In this document: in pieces, positions 24,351 through 33,261 of the stretch
Layout: every line of letters starts with the position of its first letter
Numbering within the stretch: position 1 is the stretch's first letter
Assembly: GCA_002408385.1 (NCBI GenBank)
Contig: DHSB01000199.1
Location: 3,829-46,612, forward strand
DNA length: 42,784 bases
Direction: 5' to 3'
From: Myxococcales bacterium UBA5297
GTDB lineage: Bacteria; Myxococcota; Myxococcia; Myxococcales; UBA5297
Program-made: the position numbers and the translations under genes
The notes under the pieces: model-generated
The model's database searches: none
The model's input: only the letters and a program-made list of their open reading frames with translations
What the model was told of the DNA's origin: nothing

Positions 24351-26573
24351 TCAAGTCCCGGTCTTCTGCTCCGGCTCGCTCTGCGCCGCCGCGGCGACGG
24401 CCGGCTCGGCTTGCCCAGCCGCCTCGGCCGCTTCGGCCCGCTCGAGCTCGGCCGCTTCGGCCATGTCCCAGTCGGCGCCCTTGCGCGCGAGCAGATAGCA
24501 GGCGATGGCCAGGCCGACGAAGGCGACCAGGCTGATCATCTGGCCGCCGAAGCCCTTGTACCAATCGGCCGCGACCGACCCGAGCTTGATCACGCCCGAG
24601 GTGCTGGTCTCGTAGGCGTACTTGACGCCCACGCTCAGGAAGCGGATGGGCGCGCCGACCTCCGGCAAGCGGGCCACGGCGCTGAGGATGCCGATGAGCG
24701 CCGCGCCGGCGATGAGGCCCGAGGCGATGAGGTTGCCCTGCTCGGCGCGCGCCTTCTTGACCTCCTCGCGCTTGCCGCTGCGCGACACCAGCCAGGCGAC
24801 GAAGCCGCCGGCGAGCACGGTCAGGTTGATCGAGATGGGCAGGTACATGCCCAGGGCGAAGGCGAGCATCGGCACGCCGGCCATGTAGAGCAGGATGGCG
24901 ATCATCCCGCCGAGCACGTAGAGCAGCACCGGCTGCTCGGCGTTGGACATCAGGCCGTTGACGATGGCCGCGAGCATGTTGGCCTGCGGCGCGGGCAGCA
25001 CCTCGGTGTTGGAGATGAGCTTGCCGCCGGGGCCTTCGACCAGGAAGTGGTAGCTGTGGTCCATCACCGGGATGATGAAGGCCACGGTGAGCGCGGCGAC
25101 GCCGACGCCGACGAACTTCCAGATCTGCTGGTTCTTGGGGGTCGAGCCGATCCAGTAGCCGATCTTGAAGTCGGAGATGAGCGCGCCGGAGGTCGACAGC
25201 GCGGTGCAGACCGCCGTGCCGATGACCAGGGCGACGAACATGCCGGCCGGGCCCGACAGGCCGACGCTGGTCATCACCGCGGCGGCGATGACCAGGGTGA
25301 TCAGGGTCATGCCCGAGACCGGGTTGGTGCCGACGATGGCGATGGCCTGCGCGGCCACCGGGGTGAAGAGGAACGAGAGCACGAAGCCGACGATCATCCC
25401 CACGAGCGCGAAGAGCGCCGCCTTGCCGGTGCCGTATTGGCCGACCGCGACGACGAAGAAGAGCACGCCCATCGCCAGCGCGGCGAGCATCTGGATCACG
25501 ACCACGTGCTTGGGGTGCATGTCGCGCTGGGTGCGCTCGGCGTCGCTCTCGCCGCCAGACTTCTTGGCCAGGCCCTTGAAACCGAGCGAGACCGAGCCGG
25601 CGATGATCTTGCCCATGCGGAGCATGCCGATGATGCCGGAGACCGCGATGGCGCCGATGCCGATGGGCTTGATGAAGGCCGAGAAGATCTCGCCGGCGCT
25701 CATGTTGGCGATCTGGTAGGTCGCGCCCGCGTAGGTGAACGAGGGGACGTGCTGGCCGAAGAGGTAGACCATCGGCACCATCACCACGTAGGCGAGCACC
25801 GAGCCGGCGGCGATGATCGCCGCGTAGCGCAGGCCGATGATGTAGCCGAGGCCGAAGAGCGCGGCGAGGCCGTTGAAGCGCACGTCGACGCGGTGGGCGT
25901 CCATCGTCGCGCCCCATTTGCCGAGCAGCGTGCCGCTGGTCATCGTCGGGTTCCAGGCGTGGACGGTCTCGACCATGAAGTCGTAGAAGGCGCCCAGGCC
26001 GATGGAGGCGAGCAGCACGCGGCCGGCGCTCTTCCCCGACTTCTCGCCGGAGACGAGGATCTCGTTGACCGCGGTCGCCTCGGGGAAGGGCAGCTCGCCG
26101 TGGAGGTCCTTCACGAAGTACTTGCGCAGCGGAATGATGAGCACCGTGCCGAGCACCCCGCCTATCGCGCAGGCCAGGAAGATCTGCCACCACGAGGGCT
26201 TGAGCTGGTTGATGTAGAGCGCCGGGACGACGAAGGCGGCGCCGGCGGCGACCACGCCCGAGGCCTGGCCGATGCTCTGCACCATCACGTTCTCGAGGAT
26301 GGTGCTCTTCGTCTTGCGCATCTTGCCGAAGAAGATGGCCATCACCGCGATGGGGATGGCCGCCTCGATGCCGTTGCCGGCCTTGAGCGCCATGTAGATG
26401 CAGGCCGCCGACCAGAGGACCACCATCCCGATGCCCAGGCCGACCGACCAGGCCGACACCTCGGCGCGCTTGTCGCCGGCACCGACGATAGGTTGGTACG
26501 ACTCGCCCGGGTTGAGCTTGGTGTAGGCGTTCGCGGGCAGAAGCTTGCTGCGCTTGGTGGGTGCGTGTTCCAT
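24351..26573 (-). CDS. OPT-family oligopeptide transporter
   Basis: 740 aa, polytopic inner-membrane protein with about 15-16 predicted hydrophobic helices. Family hallmarks are WSVGLGIGMVVLWSAACIY near the first helix, the loop ELPFPEATAVNEIL (OPT motif with FPxxxA) near 165-178, and conserved GxxP-rich helices later. The C-terminal tail is cytoplasmic and rich in E, A and Q (EAAEAAGQAEPAVAAAAQ), ending at 24351. OPT transporters couple uptake of small peptides (or metal chelates) to the proton gradient. Secreted prolyl oligopeptidase and other proteases in this genome could supply substrates, but no functional link is shown. It faces the rightward GspF-like gene across a 278-base gap. Confidence 0.92.
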   Translation of the reverse strand: MEHAPTKRSKLLPANAYTKLNPGESYQPIVGAGDKRAEVSAWSVGLGIGMVVLWSAACIYMALKAGNGIEAAIPIAVMAIFFGKMRKTKSTILENVMVQSIGQASGVVAAGAAFVVPALYINQLKPSWWQIFLACAIGGVLGTVLIIPLRKYFVKDLHGELPFPEATAVNEILVSGEKSGKSAGRVLLASIGLGAFYDFMVETVHAWNPTMTSGTLLGKWGATMDAHRVDVRFNGLAALFGLGYIIGLRYAAIIAAGSVLAYVVMVPMVYLFGQHVPSFTYAGATYQIANMSAGEIFSAFIKPIGIGAIAVSGIIGMLRMGKIIAGSVSLGFKGLAKKSGGESDAERTQRDMHPKHVVVIQMLAALAMGVLFFVVAVGQYGTGKAALFALVGMIVGFVLSFLFTPVAAQAIAIVGTNPVSGMTLITLVIAAAVMTSVGLSGPAGMFVALVIGTAVCTALSTSGALISDFKIGYWIGSTPKNQQIWKFVGVGVAALTVAFIIPVMDHSYHFLVEGPGGKLISNTEVLPAPQANMLAAIVNGLMSNAEQPVLLYVLGGMIAILLYMAGVPMLAFALGMYLPISINLTVLAGGFVAWLVSRSGKREEVKKARAEQGNLIASGLIAGAALIGILSAVARLPEVGAPIRFLSVGVKYAYETSTSGVIKLGSVAADWYKGFGGQMISLVAFVGLAIACYLLARKGADWDMAEAAELERAEAAEAAGQAEPAVAAAAQSEPEQKTGT

Positions 26574-26761
26574 GCGTCGTCCTCGAGCAGGAGCCGGAAT
26601 CGGCCGCTGGGTAGGGGATGGGGCCGCCTGGCGCCCGGCGACCGCACGCGGGCGCGTGGGGGTTTCGCCAGGAAATCCGGGTCAGTCGGCGATCATCCTC
26701 TGTCTGAAAAACCGCAACAGCCTAGACGGCTCACCCCGGCGAGACAAGGGGCGACAGCCCA

Positions 26762-26830
26762 CGCCGGAGGGCCGGCCGTCGCGTCGCCCGCTCGGATAGC
26801 CGACCTTCGTGTCGGCCGCCCGGAGGTTCG
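26762..26830. repeat. GGAGGGCCGACC-type dispersed repeat in divergent gap
   Basis: GCCGGAGGGCCGGCCGTCGC, then CCGACCTTCGTGTCGGCCG with a 6-bp palindrome around TTCGTG, then CCGGAGG. This is the reverse orientation of the repeats at 22788 and 35622. The rest of the gap 26574-26851 shows no gene. TAGACT at 26838-26843 could be a -10 box for the next gene. Confidence 0.6.
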
Positions 26831-26851
26831 GACTCGCTAGACTATCCGCCC

Positions 26852-28039
26852 ATGAACGAGTCCCTGCCCGCGGTCTGCCCCAAGTGCTCGAGCCCACGGT
26901 CGCCCGGTGACCAGGAGTGCCCGAGGTGCGGCGTCATCTATTCCCGCGCGCAACCATCGAGGCCCGGAGCGCGCCCCGCCAGACCGGCGGCCCGCCCGGC
27001 GGTCGCCGAGCCCCCGGAGGTGGCAAGCCCCGCCGCCTGCTCACGGCCCGGCGGCTACGTCTCTCCCGCGCACCTCGAGACCGCCTTCACCCTGCTCTCC
27101 CAGGCGCTCGAGACCGGACTGCCGCTGACGACCTTCGTCCATGGCCCGGGCGCGGCCTGCCTGCCGCCCGCCTACCAGCGCCAACTTCAAAGGGACATTC
27201 AGCAGGGCCTGCCGCTCTCGGAGTCGCTCGCCTCGATGCACCTCGTCGACCCCGGCGCGCTCGCGCTCGTCCAGGCTGGCGAACGGCACGGCCGCCTGCC
27301 GGAGGCTTTGCACCAGGTCGCCGAGCGGCTGGGCGAGCGCCGCAAGGACCGCGACAAGCTCGTCCTCACCCTGCTTTATCCCTGCATCCTGTTGGCCGCC
27401 GCCGCGCTCGTGCTGCCGCTGCCGACCTTATTCTCCAAGGGGCTCGGCCCCTACCTCGCGAAGGCGCTGCCGCTGCTGCTCGCCATCGGAGGCCTCGGCG
27501 TCTTTGCGCTGGTCATCCTTCCGCGCTCCTCGCCCGACTCGCCGCTGCGCCGGACGCTCCGCAGGACAGGCTCCTCGCTGCCCCTGGTCTCGACCGTCGT
27601 CTGGTCGGGCGCGGTGGCGCGGTTCGCCGAGGTGCTCGGCACCTCGCTGCGCGCGGGCCTGCCCACGCGGGAATCGCTCCATCTCGCCGCGCGCGCCGCC
27701 GCCCATCCTCGCTTCGAACAGGCTCACCGGGAGCTGGTCGGCCGCCTGGACGCGGGCTCGACGCTCAGCGAGGCGGTCGCCGCCGTGCGGGGGCTCGAGC
27801 CGATGTTCCTCTCGCAGATAGGCGCCGGCGAGCGCTCCGGCACGCTCGACGCGCTGCTGCCCAAGGTCGCCGCCGACTACCGACGCAGGGCGCGCACCGC
27901 AGCGCTCGTCCTCGTCGGCGTCATCGGCGGCCTCGCGTTTGTCGGAGTGATGGCCCTCCTCGCGTTTTCGGTCATCCAGGGCTGGCAGGGCATCTTCCAG
28001 GGCCGCGGCCAGGCGGTCGACCGGCTCATCGGGCACTGA
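26852..28039 (+). CDS. Zinc-ribbon GspF/PilC-like inner-membrane protein
   Basis: 395 aa. Residues 9-28 are a zinc ribbon (CPKCSS...ECPRCGVIYSR). A P/A-rich linker to ~65 follows. Two GspF-type domains come next: the first from YVSPAHLETAFTLLSQALE, with AGERHGRLPEAL; the second from FAEVLGTSLRAGLPTRESL, with GAGERSGTLDALL. A hydrophobic pair follows the first domain (LLYPCILLAAAALVLPLP; LLLAIGGLGVFALVILP), and a last helix ends the protein. GspF is the platform protein of type II secretion and type IV pili. No GspE ATPase or pilin is adjacent, so this is an orphan. The ATG lacks a Shine-Dalgarno and is only 8 bases after a -10-like TAGACT, so leaderless translation is possible. Confidence 0.85.
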   Translation: MNESLPAVCPKCSSPRSPGDQECPRCGVIYSRAQPSRPGARPARPAARPAVAEPPEVASPAACSRPGGYVSPAHLETAFTLLSQALETGLPLTTFVHGPGAACLPPAYQRQLQRDIQQGLPLSESLASMHLVDPGALALVQAGERHGRLPEALHQVAERLGERRKDRDKLVLTLLYPCILLAAAALVLPLPTLFSKGLGPYLAKALPLLLAIGGLGVFALVILPRSSPDSPLRRTLRRTGSSLPLVSTVVWSGAVARFAEVLGTSLRAGLPTRESLHLAARAAAHPRFEQAHRELVGRLDAGSTLSEAVAAVRGLEPMFLSQIGAGERSGTLDALLPKVAADYRRRARTAALVLVGVIGGLAFVGVMALLAFSVIQGWQGIFQGRGQAVDRLIGH

Positions 28040-28067
28040 AGAGGTGTCGCAAAACCCTTCGAGCGAA

Positions 28068-28143
28068 GACCGGTCAGCCCGAGCCCCTCGACAGGCTCGG
28101 GACGGGCGAAGTCGAAGGGCCCCTCGAATCCGCTCGAGGTGAC
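28068..28143. repeat. Dispersed GTCGAAGGGCC/TCGAGGTGACC repeat (copy 1)
   Basis: GAGCCCCTCGACAGGCTCGG, then GGCGAAGTCGAAGGGCCCCT and CTCGAGGTGACC. Related copies lie at 31718, 35564 and 38000, always in intergenic DNA. The element type is common in high-GC Proteobacteria-like genomes. Confidence 0.7.
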
Positions 28144-28424
28144 CGAGGCAAGCCGGGGATGCCGTCGTCCGCCTTCGAGTCGCGCTCGCCAAACCCCGCG
28201 CCGAGGAGCCTCAGCGCGCGGCGAGCAGGCGCCTCCGGGCGCGGCGGCTTCGGCGCGCGCGAACGAGGCGGCCGCCGCTCTTGCGACAGGCTGGCTCGGC
28301 GTGGCTGTCGCGGCTCGGCCGAAGGCGTGGAGTCCTCCTGCCTCACGAAACCCAAGAGCAGCGCGGCGTGGAGGACCACCGAGAGGACGAGCCTGCGTCC
28401 CCATCCGCTGACGCCGCGACTCAT
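28074..28424 (-). CDS. Possible small TonB-N-terminus-like membrane protein
   Basis: An open frame of 116 aa begins MSRGVSGWGRRLVLSVVLH, then AALLLGFVRQEDSTPSAEP, followed by an R/P-rich stretch. The signal-anchor with a mid-helix SVVLHA motif resembles the N-terminus of TonB-like proteins. The P/R-rich part could be the periplasmic spacer, but the TonB C-domain is missing. The last ~25 residues are encoded by the dispersed repeat at 28068-28143, so a gene may have been truncated by it. There is no strong ribosome site. Third-base GC bias is also seen in other frames. Treat as tentative. Confidence 0.3.
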   Translation of the reverse strand: MSRGVSGWGRRLVLSVVLHAALLLGFVRQEDSTPSAEPRQPRRASLSQERRPPRSRAPKPPRPEAPARRALRLLGAGFGERDSKADDGIPGLPRSPRADSRGPSTSPVPSLSRGSG

Positions 28425-28668
28425 GTAGCCGATGTAACGGCCTCGCGCCGCGCTCGCTGCGCCGGCCGGCGAGAGGGCCGCGCCCTCCGCGAGCGGTTGC
28501 GGTCATCCGCCCACGCGCTCGCGTCCCGACGACCACGATTTCCCGCGGCTCTTGGACCTGCTCCCCGCGAGCGTCGTTTGGCACACCGCGCGCAATCGAG
28601 ACTCTTCGCGCGTCGGGCGGTGGGCGCCCGGCAGCAACGCGGCGAAGCGGCGAGAGGAGGTTGCGGAG

Positions 28669-29931
28669 ATGAAGCGGACGATCGTGACGATGGCGGTGGC
28701 GGGGCTGGCGCTCGCGGGCTGCGAGCGAGAGGTGAAGGAAGTGCGAACCCCGAAGAACGCGCGGGCGCCAGCGGTGATGGCATTGCCGGCGCTCGGGGTC
28801 GGGGCCGCGCCTGTTCTCGATGAGGCGAGCAAGCCGGCTTCAGCGTCACTCGAAGCGCAGCAGCCGGTGCAAGAGCCGCTCGCGCTCGCCCACGAGTGCG
28901 CGGGCCCGGTCGATCATTTGACCCGAGCGCGCACGCTGCGCGACGCGGGCGATCTGAAGAGCGCGCTGCTCGAGGCGCGGCGGGCGCTGCAGCACGAGCA
29001 GTCGATCGAAGCGCTGGAAGAAGCCGCGCTGCTCGCGCGCCGCGTTCGCGAGAGGGAGCTCGCGATGCGCCTCTACACGGCGCTCGCCGACAAGATCCCG
29101 GCCGAGGCGCTGCCGCTCATCAAGCTGGCGAGGCTTGGGGCCGAGGCAAAGGACTGGGAAGCCGTGCGCGCCGCCAGCGCCGAGGCCATCCTGCGCGACC
29201 CGGCGACCGCCGAGGGCCATCACCTGCGCGGCCGCGCCCACCTGAACCTGAAGCGGCTCTCGAACGCCATCCGCGACTTCCGCAAGGCGGCCGCGCTCGA
29301 CCCGGCCCACGGCTGGGCCTTCAACAACCTCGGCTACGTCTACCTGCTGTCGAACGAGCCCGAGAAGGCCATCGAGCCGCTCGAGGAGGCCGCGCGGCTG
29401 CTGCCGCAGGTCGCCCGGGTCCACAACAACCTTGGCCTCGCCTACGAGAAGTCCGGCGACAAGGACTCGGCGCGCGAGGCCTTCGCCCGGGCCCTCGAGC
29501 TGGAGCCCGAATACGTCAAGGCGATGGTCAACAAGGCGCGGCTCACTCAGCTCGCCTCCGCCGGCGCGTCGATGCTCGACTACGTTCCCGAAGGCGTCGC
29601 AGTCGAGCTTGGCGAAGCAACTCCGGACGAGCAGATGCAGCAGCTTCATGTCGCGATGGAGGTGGTGTGGCCCGAGCAAGCCCGGGGCGTCTCCGAGGCG
29701 ATGGACGAGCTGACCGAGGCGCTCACGCGAATGCTCGAGGAGGCCGGCAGCGCAGAGACCGCCAGCCCCGCGACGACCGATGCGGTCGGCAGCCGGACCG
29801 AAGCCCCCGCCGTCGAAGCGCTGCGGAGCCTGCTCGAGGAGACGACTCCGGAAGACGACCTCGAGGAGCTGCGGCTCGAGTTTGGCGAACATCCGCTCGA
29901 GTCGAAGCTGCTCGAGGGAGACGGGATTTGA
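28669..29931 (+). CDS. TPR-repeat lipoprotein
   Basis: 420 aa from the ATG at 28669 (GAGAGGAGG upstream). MKRTIVTMAVAGLALAGC is a lipoprotein signal with Cys18. After a linker, TPR units run from ~80 to ~300. Clear ones are AEGHHLRGRAHLNLKRLSNA, AFNNLGYVYLLSNEPEKAI, and VHNNLGLAYEKSGDKDSARE. The acidic C-terminal ~110 residues (DELTEALTRMLEEAG; LLEETTPEDDLEELRLEFGE) look unstructured or coiled. It is probably anchored in the outer membrane or periplasm as a protein-interaction scaffold. It stands alone; a hairpin terminator follows. TPR lipoproteins are frequent in myxobacteria, and the partner is unknown. Confidence 0.82.
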   Translation: MKRTIVTMAVAGLALAGCEREVKEVRTPKNARAPAVMALPALGVGAAPVLDEASKPASASLEAQQPVQEPLALAHECAGPVDHLTRARTLRDAGDLKSALLEARRALQHEQSIEALEEAALLARRVRERELAMRLYTALADKIPAEALPLIKLARLGAEAKDWEAVRAASAEAILRDPATAEGHHLRGRAHLNLKRLSNAIRDFRKAAALDPAHGWAFNNLGYVYLLSNEPEKAIEPLEEAARLLPQVARVHNNLGLAYEKSGDKDSAREAFARALELEPEYVKAMVNKARLTQLASAGASMLDYVPEGVAVELGEATPDEQMQQLHVAMEVVWPEQARGVSEAMDELTEALTRMLEEAGSAETASPATTDAVGSRTEAPAVEALRSLLEETTPEDDLEELRLEFGEHPLESKLLEGDGI

Positions 29932-29955
29932 GGGTTGGCAGTCTGGCGGCGGCGT

Positions 29956-29990
29956 GCGGCGGGTCCGGGAACGGGCCCGCCGCTCTGCTT
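29956..29990 (+). terminator. Hairpin terminator after the TPR lipoprotein
   Basis: GCGGCGGGTCC (29956-29966) pairs with GGGCCCGCCGC (29973-29983) through a 6-base loop with one G-T pair, then TCTGCTT. It lies 24 bases after the stop. Confidence 0.5.
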
Positions 29991-30164
29991 GCGGGATGGG
30001 CGAGGATCGGCGAACGAACGCCGGTCTCGACATGCGCCTGCCGATGAAGGACCTCTCGCCCGAGCGGCCCGAGGCGTGCCGGAAGCCGATCGCGCTTCGA
30101 CTGGGGCATCGACCCCATCCGCTCGGGCCAGCAGAATGCTCTCGAGCCACGACCGGAGCTGCCC

Positions 30165-30497
30165 ATGGACAACCAGGTGCCGCCGCCCTCCCTGCCGCCA
30201 GCCGAGAGTCCGCCGACGAGGACGGACCCCTTCGCCGTTACCTCGCTGGTGCTCGGTGCTACCGGTGTCTTCTTCGCCGGCTGCTGCTTCCCGTTGACGC
30301 TCTTGCTCGGCCTGCTGGCGGTCGTCTTCGGCGTGGTCGCGCTCTCGCGCATCTCGTCCTCGCGCGCGCAGGGCAAAGGGCTGGCGATCGCGGGGATCAT
30401 CACCGGCATCGCCGGGCCGGCGATTGGGCTGCTGGTCTTCCTGCTCGGATTGGTCGGGGGCACGGTCACTGAGGTGCTCGGCGGACGCGGTCCGTAG
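30165..30497 (+). CDS. DUF4190-like small membrane protein
   Basis: 110 aa. A proline-rich N-terminus (MDNQVPPPSLPPAESPPTRT) is followed by two hydrophobic segments, AVTSLVLGATGVFFAG...LLLGLLAVVFGVVALSRI and GLAIAGIITGIAGPAIGLLVFLL. Between them is the motif SRISSSRAQGKGLAIAGI. The two-helix pattern with G-rich helices and the loop QGKGLAIAG is the DUF4190 hallmark. It is an inner-membrane protein of unknown role. GGAG lies about 7 bases before the ATG. No operon partners are evident. Confidence 0.78.
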   Translation: MDNQVPPPSLPPAESPPTRTDPFAVTSLVLGATGVFFAGCCFPLTLLLGLLAVVFGVVALSRISSSRAQGKGLAIAGIITGIAGPAIGLLVFLLGLVGGTVTEVLGGRGP

Positions 30498-30916
30498 CCC
30501 GCGCAGCGTTCCGGTGGCGCCCGCGCGAGCAGGCGCGCTTCTCACTGCGTCGAATCGGGCCGCCTCCGCGGACGACCACGCCTGAAGGTGCTCCCCGAAC
30601 CCTTCTTGGCCTCGGCTCGATTCTGCTCCGGCTCGATTCCCCGTTCACCTCGAAGCGCGGGCCGAGCTCGCGAGGCCGCCAATCGGGCCTTGGCTTCGCA
30701 CGCGCTGACCGGCCCTCGCTCGAACACGTCTTGGCTGCGCCCGCCGGAGACCTCGGCCAGCCCGGAATGCAGCGGCCCGCGGGCGACACCGCTGTGGCCG
30801 ATCGCCCGCATGCCTGCCTGACCGCTGGTGATAGCGCCTTCCTGACGCGGGGCTCGTTCGACGCCCGGCACAGCGGCTGCAGAAGTCGGCCGCATCCCAA
30901 CACCGAGGTTTTCCCG
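30498..30916. other. Intergenic gap with no recognised gene
   Basis: This 419-base stretch has open frames on both strands, but none has a ribosome site or protein similarity that I can support. It lacks the repeats seen in other gaps. It may hold the promoter of the next gene. Confidence 0.4.
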
Positions 30917-31657
30917 ATGCTGACCTTGTGCCTCCTGCTGCTCGCCGCCGCCCCTTCCCAGCCCGCAATCCAGTTGACGACGCGCGAGCTCCCGCTCCCC
31001 GCGCTCGCGGACGGAGGCGCGCGGATGCCGCCCGCTCGCTGGCAGGTGCTCGAGGTCGAGCGCGCGCCAGCCGTGGTCGGCCGTGCCCTGAACGACTGGC
31101 TCGAGCCCCTCGTGCTGACCGAAGAGCACCTCGACCAGGTCCGCCGCGATCCCTGCTTTTCGCAGGAGCTGAGCTGGCATGCCGACCGTGGTCTTGTGTC
31201 GGTCAGGCTCGAGCGCTCCTCCTGCGACGGCCCCTACCCCTGGGTCTCGACGCAGTACTTGGCGTTGAACCTCGCGACGGGGACCCGGGCCAGGCTCGAG
31301 GACCTCCTCTCGCCTGCCGGGCGCGAGCTCGTGAGGAAGGCGATCGCTTCCCACCTCGCCGACGCGCGCGCGCTGGCTCTCGACAACGCGGTCACCAACG
31401 AGGAGTACGACGCTGGGAGAGTCGGACGCGCGATGCGCGAGCGGGCTGATTTCGCCGCGGAGATCGCCGCGGTCTTCGACGCGGGGTGCTACTCGACCGA
31501 GAGACCGGCGCTCGATCCGTTCTTCGTCCTCGACGAGCGCGGGCTCGAGATTCCGCTCTGCTCGTTCCCGCACGTGGTGCCGGCCTGGGCCCCGCCGCCG
31601 CTTCGACTCTCCTGGGAGCAGCTCGATCCCTACCTGCTGGGCCGAGCGCGACCCTGA
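30917..31657 (+). CDS. Secreted DUF3298-like protein
   Basis: 246 aa from the ATG at 30917 (MLTLCLLLLAAAPSQPAIQ), a short signal peptide; the open frame to 30731 is spurious. A GAGG lies about 8 bases upstream. The pattern TQYLALNLATGTRARLEDLL near the middle, and near the C-terminus DPFFVLDERGLEIPL...VPAWAPPPLRLSWEQL, matches DUF3298/RsiV-type extracellular domains, in which a ...NLxTGxxLxLxDLL strand and a final SWEQL-type helix recur. Four or five cysteines could form disulfides. It is probably periplasmic or extracellular with unknown ligand. It stands alone, with about 250 bases of repeat DNA downstream. Confidence 0.65.
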   Translation: MLTLCLLLLAAAPSQPAIQLTTRELPLPALADGGARMPPARWQVLEVERAPAVVGRALNDWLEPLVLTEEHLDQVRRDPCFSQELSWHADRGLVSVRLERSSCDGPYPWVSTQYLALNLATGTRARLEDLLSPAGRELVRKAIASHLADARALALDNAVTNEEYDAGRVGRAMRERADFAAEIAAVFDAGCYSTERPALDPFFVLDERGLEIPLCSFPHVVPAWAPPPLRLSWEQLDPYLLGRARP

Positions 31658-31717
31658 ACTCCTAGCCTTGAGAATCGTTGCGCGTCAGCACGATCCCGGA
31701 GGGCCGGCCTCGGCCCG

Positions 31718-31788
31718 CCCCCCGCTCACCTCGAGCGTAGCCTCCCGAGGAACGAGGCAGGCGGAGTCGAGAGGCCCTCGAATCGGCC
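31718..31788. repeat. Dispersed GAGTCGAGAGGCCC repeat (copy 2)
   Basis: CGCTCACCTCGAGCGTAGCC, then GGCGGAGTCGAGAGGCCCTC. It is related to the copies at 28068, 35564 and 38000. The remainder of 31658-31908 shows no gene. Confidence 0.65.
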
Positions 31789-31908
31789 GCGTATCTGCCC
31801 GATTCCTCGAAGGGCGCATTGCCATGCGCCCCTACCAACCTGCGACCGATCGCTCGGGTTCCCGGCGTCAGCCCGAGCTGTGCGGAGTCGAAGGGGCCCG
31901 TCGCCTGC

Positions 31909-33261
31909 CTAGCTGCCGAACAGCCTCGCGGCCATCTTCTGCAGCCAGCCGACGAAGCGGTTGGGCGGCTCGGTGTAGCGCTCGGCCTTGGAGATGGTCT
32001 GGCTGACGCAGCGCCGCAGCTCCTCGACGACCCGGCGATCGTTGGTGAAGAGCAGACCCTCGGCGTTGCGCGCATCGGACTGCTTCGAGGCGTTGTAGCT
32101 GCCGTAGGCGCCGACCTGGCCGTCGACGAGGTACATCTTGCCGTGCTCGTGCTGACTGGTTTCGTAGATCTCGCAGCCCGCCGCGAGCAGGTCGCCATAG
32201 AGCAGCGAGTTGGCGAGGTGGAGCGCCGGGTTGAGCGCCTCGGGTCCGGAGGTCACCAGCTTGACGCGCACCCCGCGCCGGGCCGCCGCGACGAGCGCGC
32301 CGCGAAGTTGCTCGTCGGGGACCACCACGTTGCTGGTGAGGACAATCTCCGACTGCGCCCGCTCGACCGTGCGGATGAGCGCCTCGGTGATGGTGTTGGT
32401 CTTGTCTCCGCGGCCGTCGACGAGCGGGTCGAAGGTGAGCAGCCGGAACTCGACCGGCGGCCGCGTCGGCGCTGCGCCTCCAGCGGGCGGCGGCTTGGCG
32501 AGCAGCTCCGCGATCCGTCCCTGGACCTGCGCGGCGAGCCGATCGCCCGCCGCGTCGCGCCGGGGCGCCGGCGTCGGGTCGCAGGAGCGCAGCAGCTCCA
32601 GGGTCGCGCGGCCAATCTGCTGCACGATGGGACCTTCCAGGCGCGTATCGAAATCGTCCCACTCGCCGAAGTACTCCTCGGCGATGTTGCGCCCGCCGAC
32701 GATGGCGACGCGGTTGTCTGAGACGAGCGACTTGAAGTGGATGCCCGCCCCTGGGTTCTTGAGCTGATCGTCGAGGGTGCCGGCCCAGCTCACCACACCG
32801 CCGGCGGCCTTGAGCTCTTCGAGCAGACCCGCCAGCTTCTTGCGGTCGGCGAGCTTGTCGCCAAAGGCCGTCGCCAGGTGGGCGAGCGAGTCGATGGCGA
32901 CGCACACCTCGACGCCGCGCCGGCGCGCCGCGATGAGCTCCTCGAAGAGCTGGAAGCCGCGCTCGTCGGCGTCAACGATGTAGAACGACCCCCAGATCGC
33001 CGTGCGGCTCGCGCGGATCAGCTCGATGCGCTCGTTCCAAGCCGCGTCCGCCTCGCGCAGGAAGGTGATGTCGGTCGCGTTGGCCGGGGGGCGTCCGGCG
33101 AGGCTCTCGAGTTGCGACCAGTAGCTGGCGTCGAAGCCGGGCTGGAGCTTGGCGGGAGCGGGCTTCGCCGTCGCGCGCGCGGTGGAGTTGTCGGGCGTTC
33201 TCGAGGAGGCGGCGACGGTCGTTTGAGGCAGGGGGCTCGGTGAGTTGGAGATGCGCGTCAT
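31909..33261 (-). CDS. Phospholipase D-like (HKD) protein
   Basis: 450 aa from the ATG at 33261 (MTRISNSPSPLPQTTVAASS); the frame upstream to 33627 is repeat DNA. Two HxKxxxxD motifs are present: HFKSLVSD at 175-182 followed by GGRNIAEEYF, and HGKMYLVD at 373-380 followed by GSYNASKQSD. Each domain has the downstream Gly/Asn typical of PLD enzymes. There is no clear signal peptide; the first 40 residues are S/T/P/A-rich. Activity could be phospholipase D, cardiolipin-synthase-like transfer, or a nuclease; the asymmetry of the motifs resembles bacterial cardiolipin synthase-like proteins. It is divergent from the GH15 gene. Confidence 0.85.
   Translation of the reverse strand: MTRISNSPSPLPQTTVAASSRTPDNSTARATAKPAPAKLQPGFDASYWSQLESLAGRPPANATDITFLREADAAWNERIELIRASRTAIWGSFYIVDADERGFQLFEELIAARRRGVEVCVAIDSLAHLATAFGDKLADRKKLAGLLEELKAAGGVVSWAGTLDDQLKNPGAGIHFKSLVSDNRVAIVGGRNIAEEYFGEWDDFDTRLEGPIVQQIGRATLELLRSCDPTPAPRRDAAGDRLAAQVQGRIAELLAKPPPAGGAAPTRPPVEFRLLTFDPLVDGRGDKTNTITEALIRTVERAQSEIVLTSNVVVPDEQLRGALVAAARRGVRVKLVTSGPEALNPALHLANSLLYGDLLAAGCEIYETSQHEHGKMYLVDGQVGAYGSYNASKQSDARNAEGLLFTNDRRVVEELRRCVSQTISKAERYTEPPNRFVGWLQKMAARLFGS

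Noticed and set aside
24411..26840. 809-aa rightward frame opposite the OPT transporter
   Set aside because: D/H/R-rich shadow with no domain; OPT helices and motifs are on the other strand.
26838..26852. Leaderless mRNA promoter for the GspF-like gene as a firm call
   Set aside because: TAGACT is only a partial -10 match and no -35 is visible; mentioned only in the gene entry.
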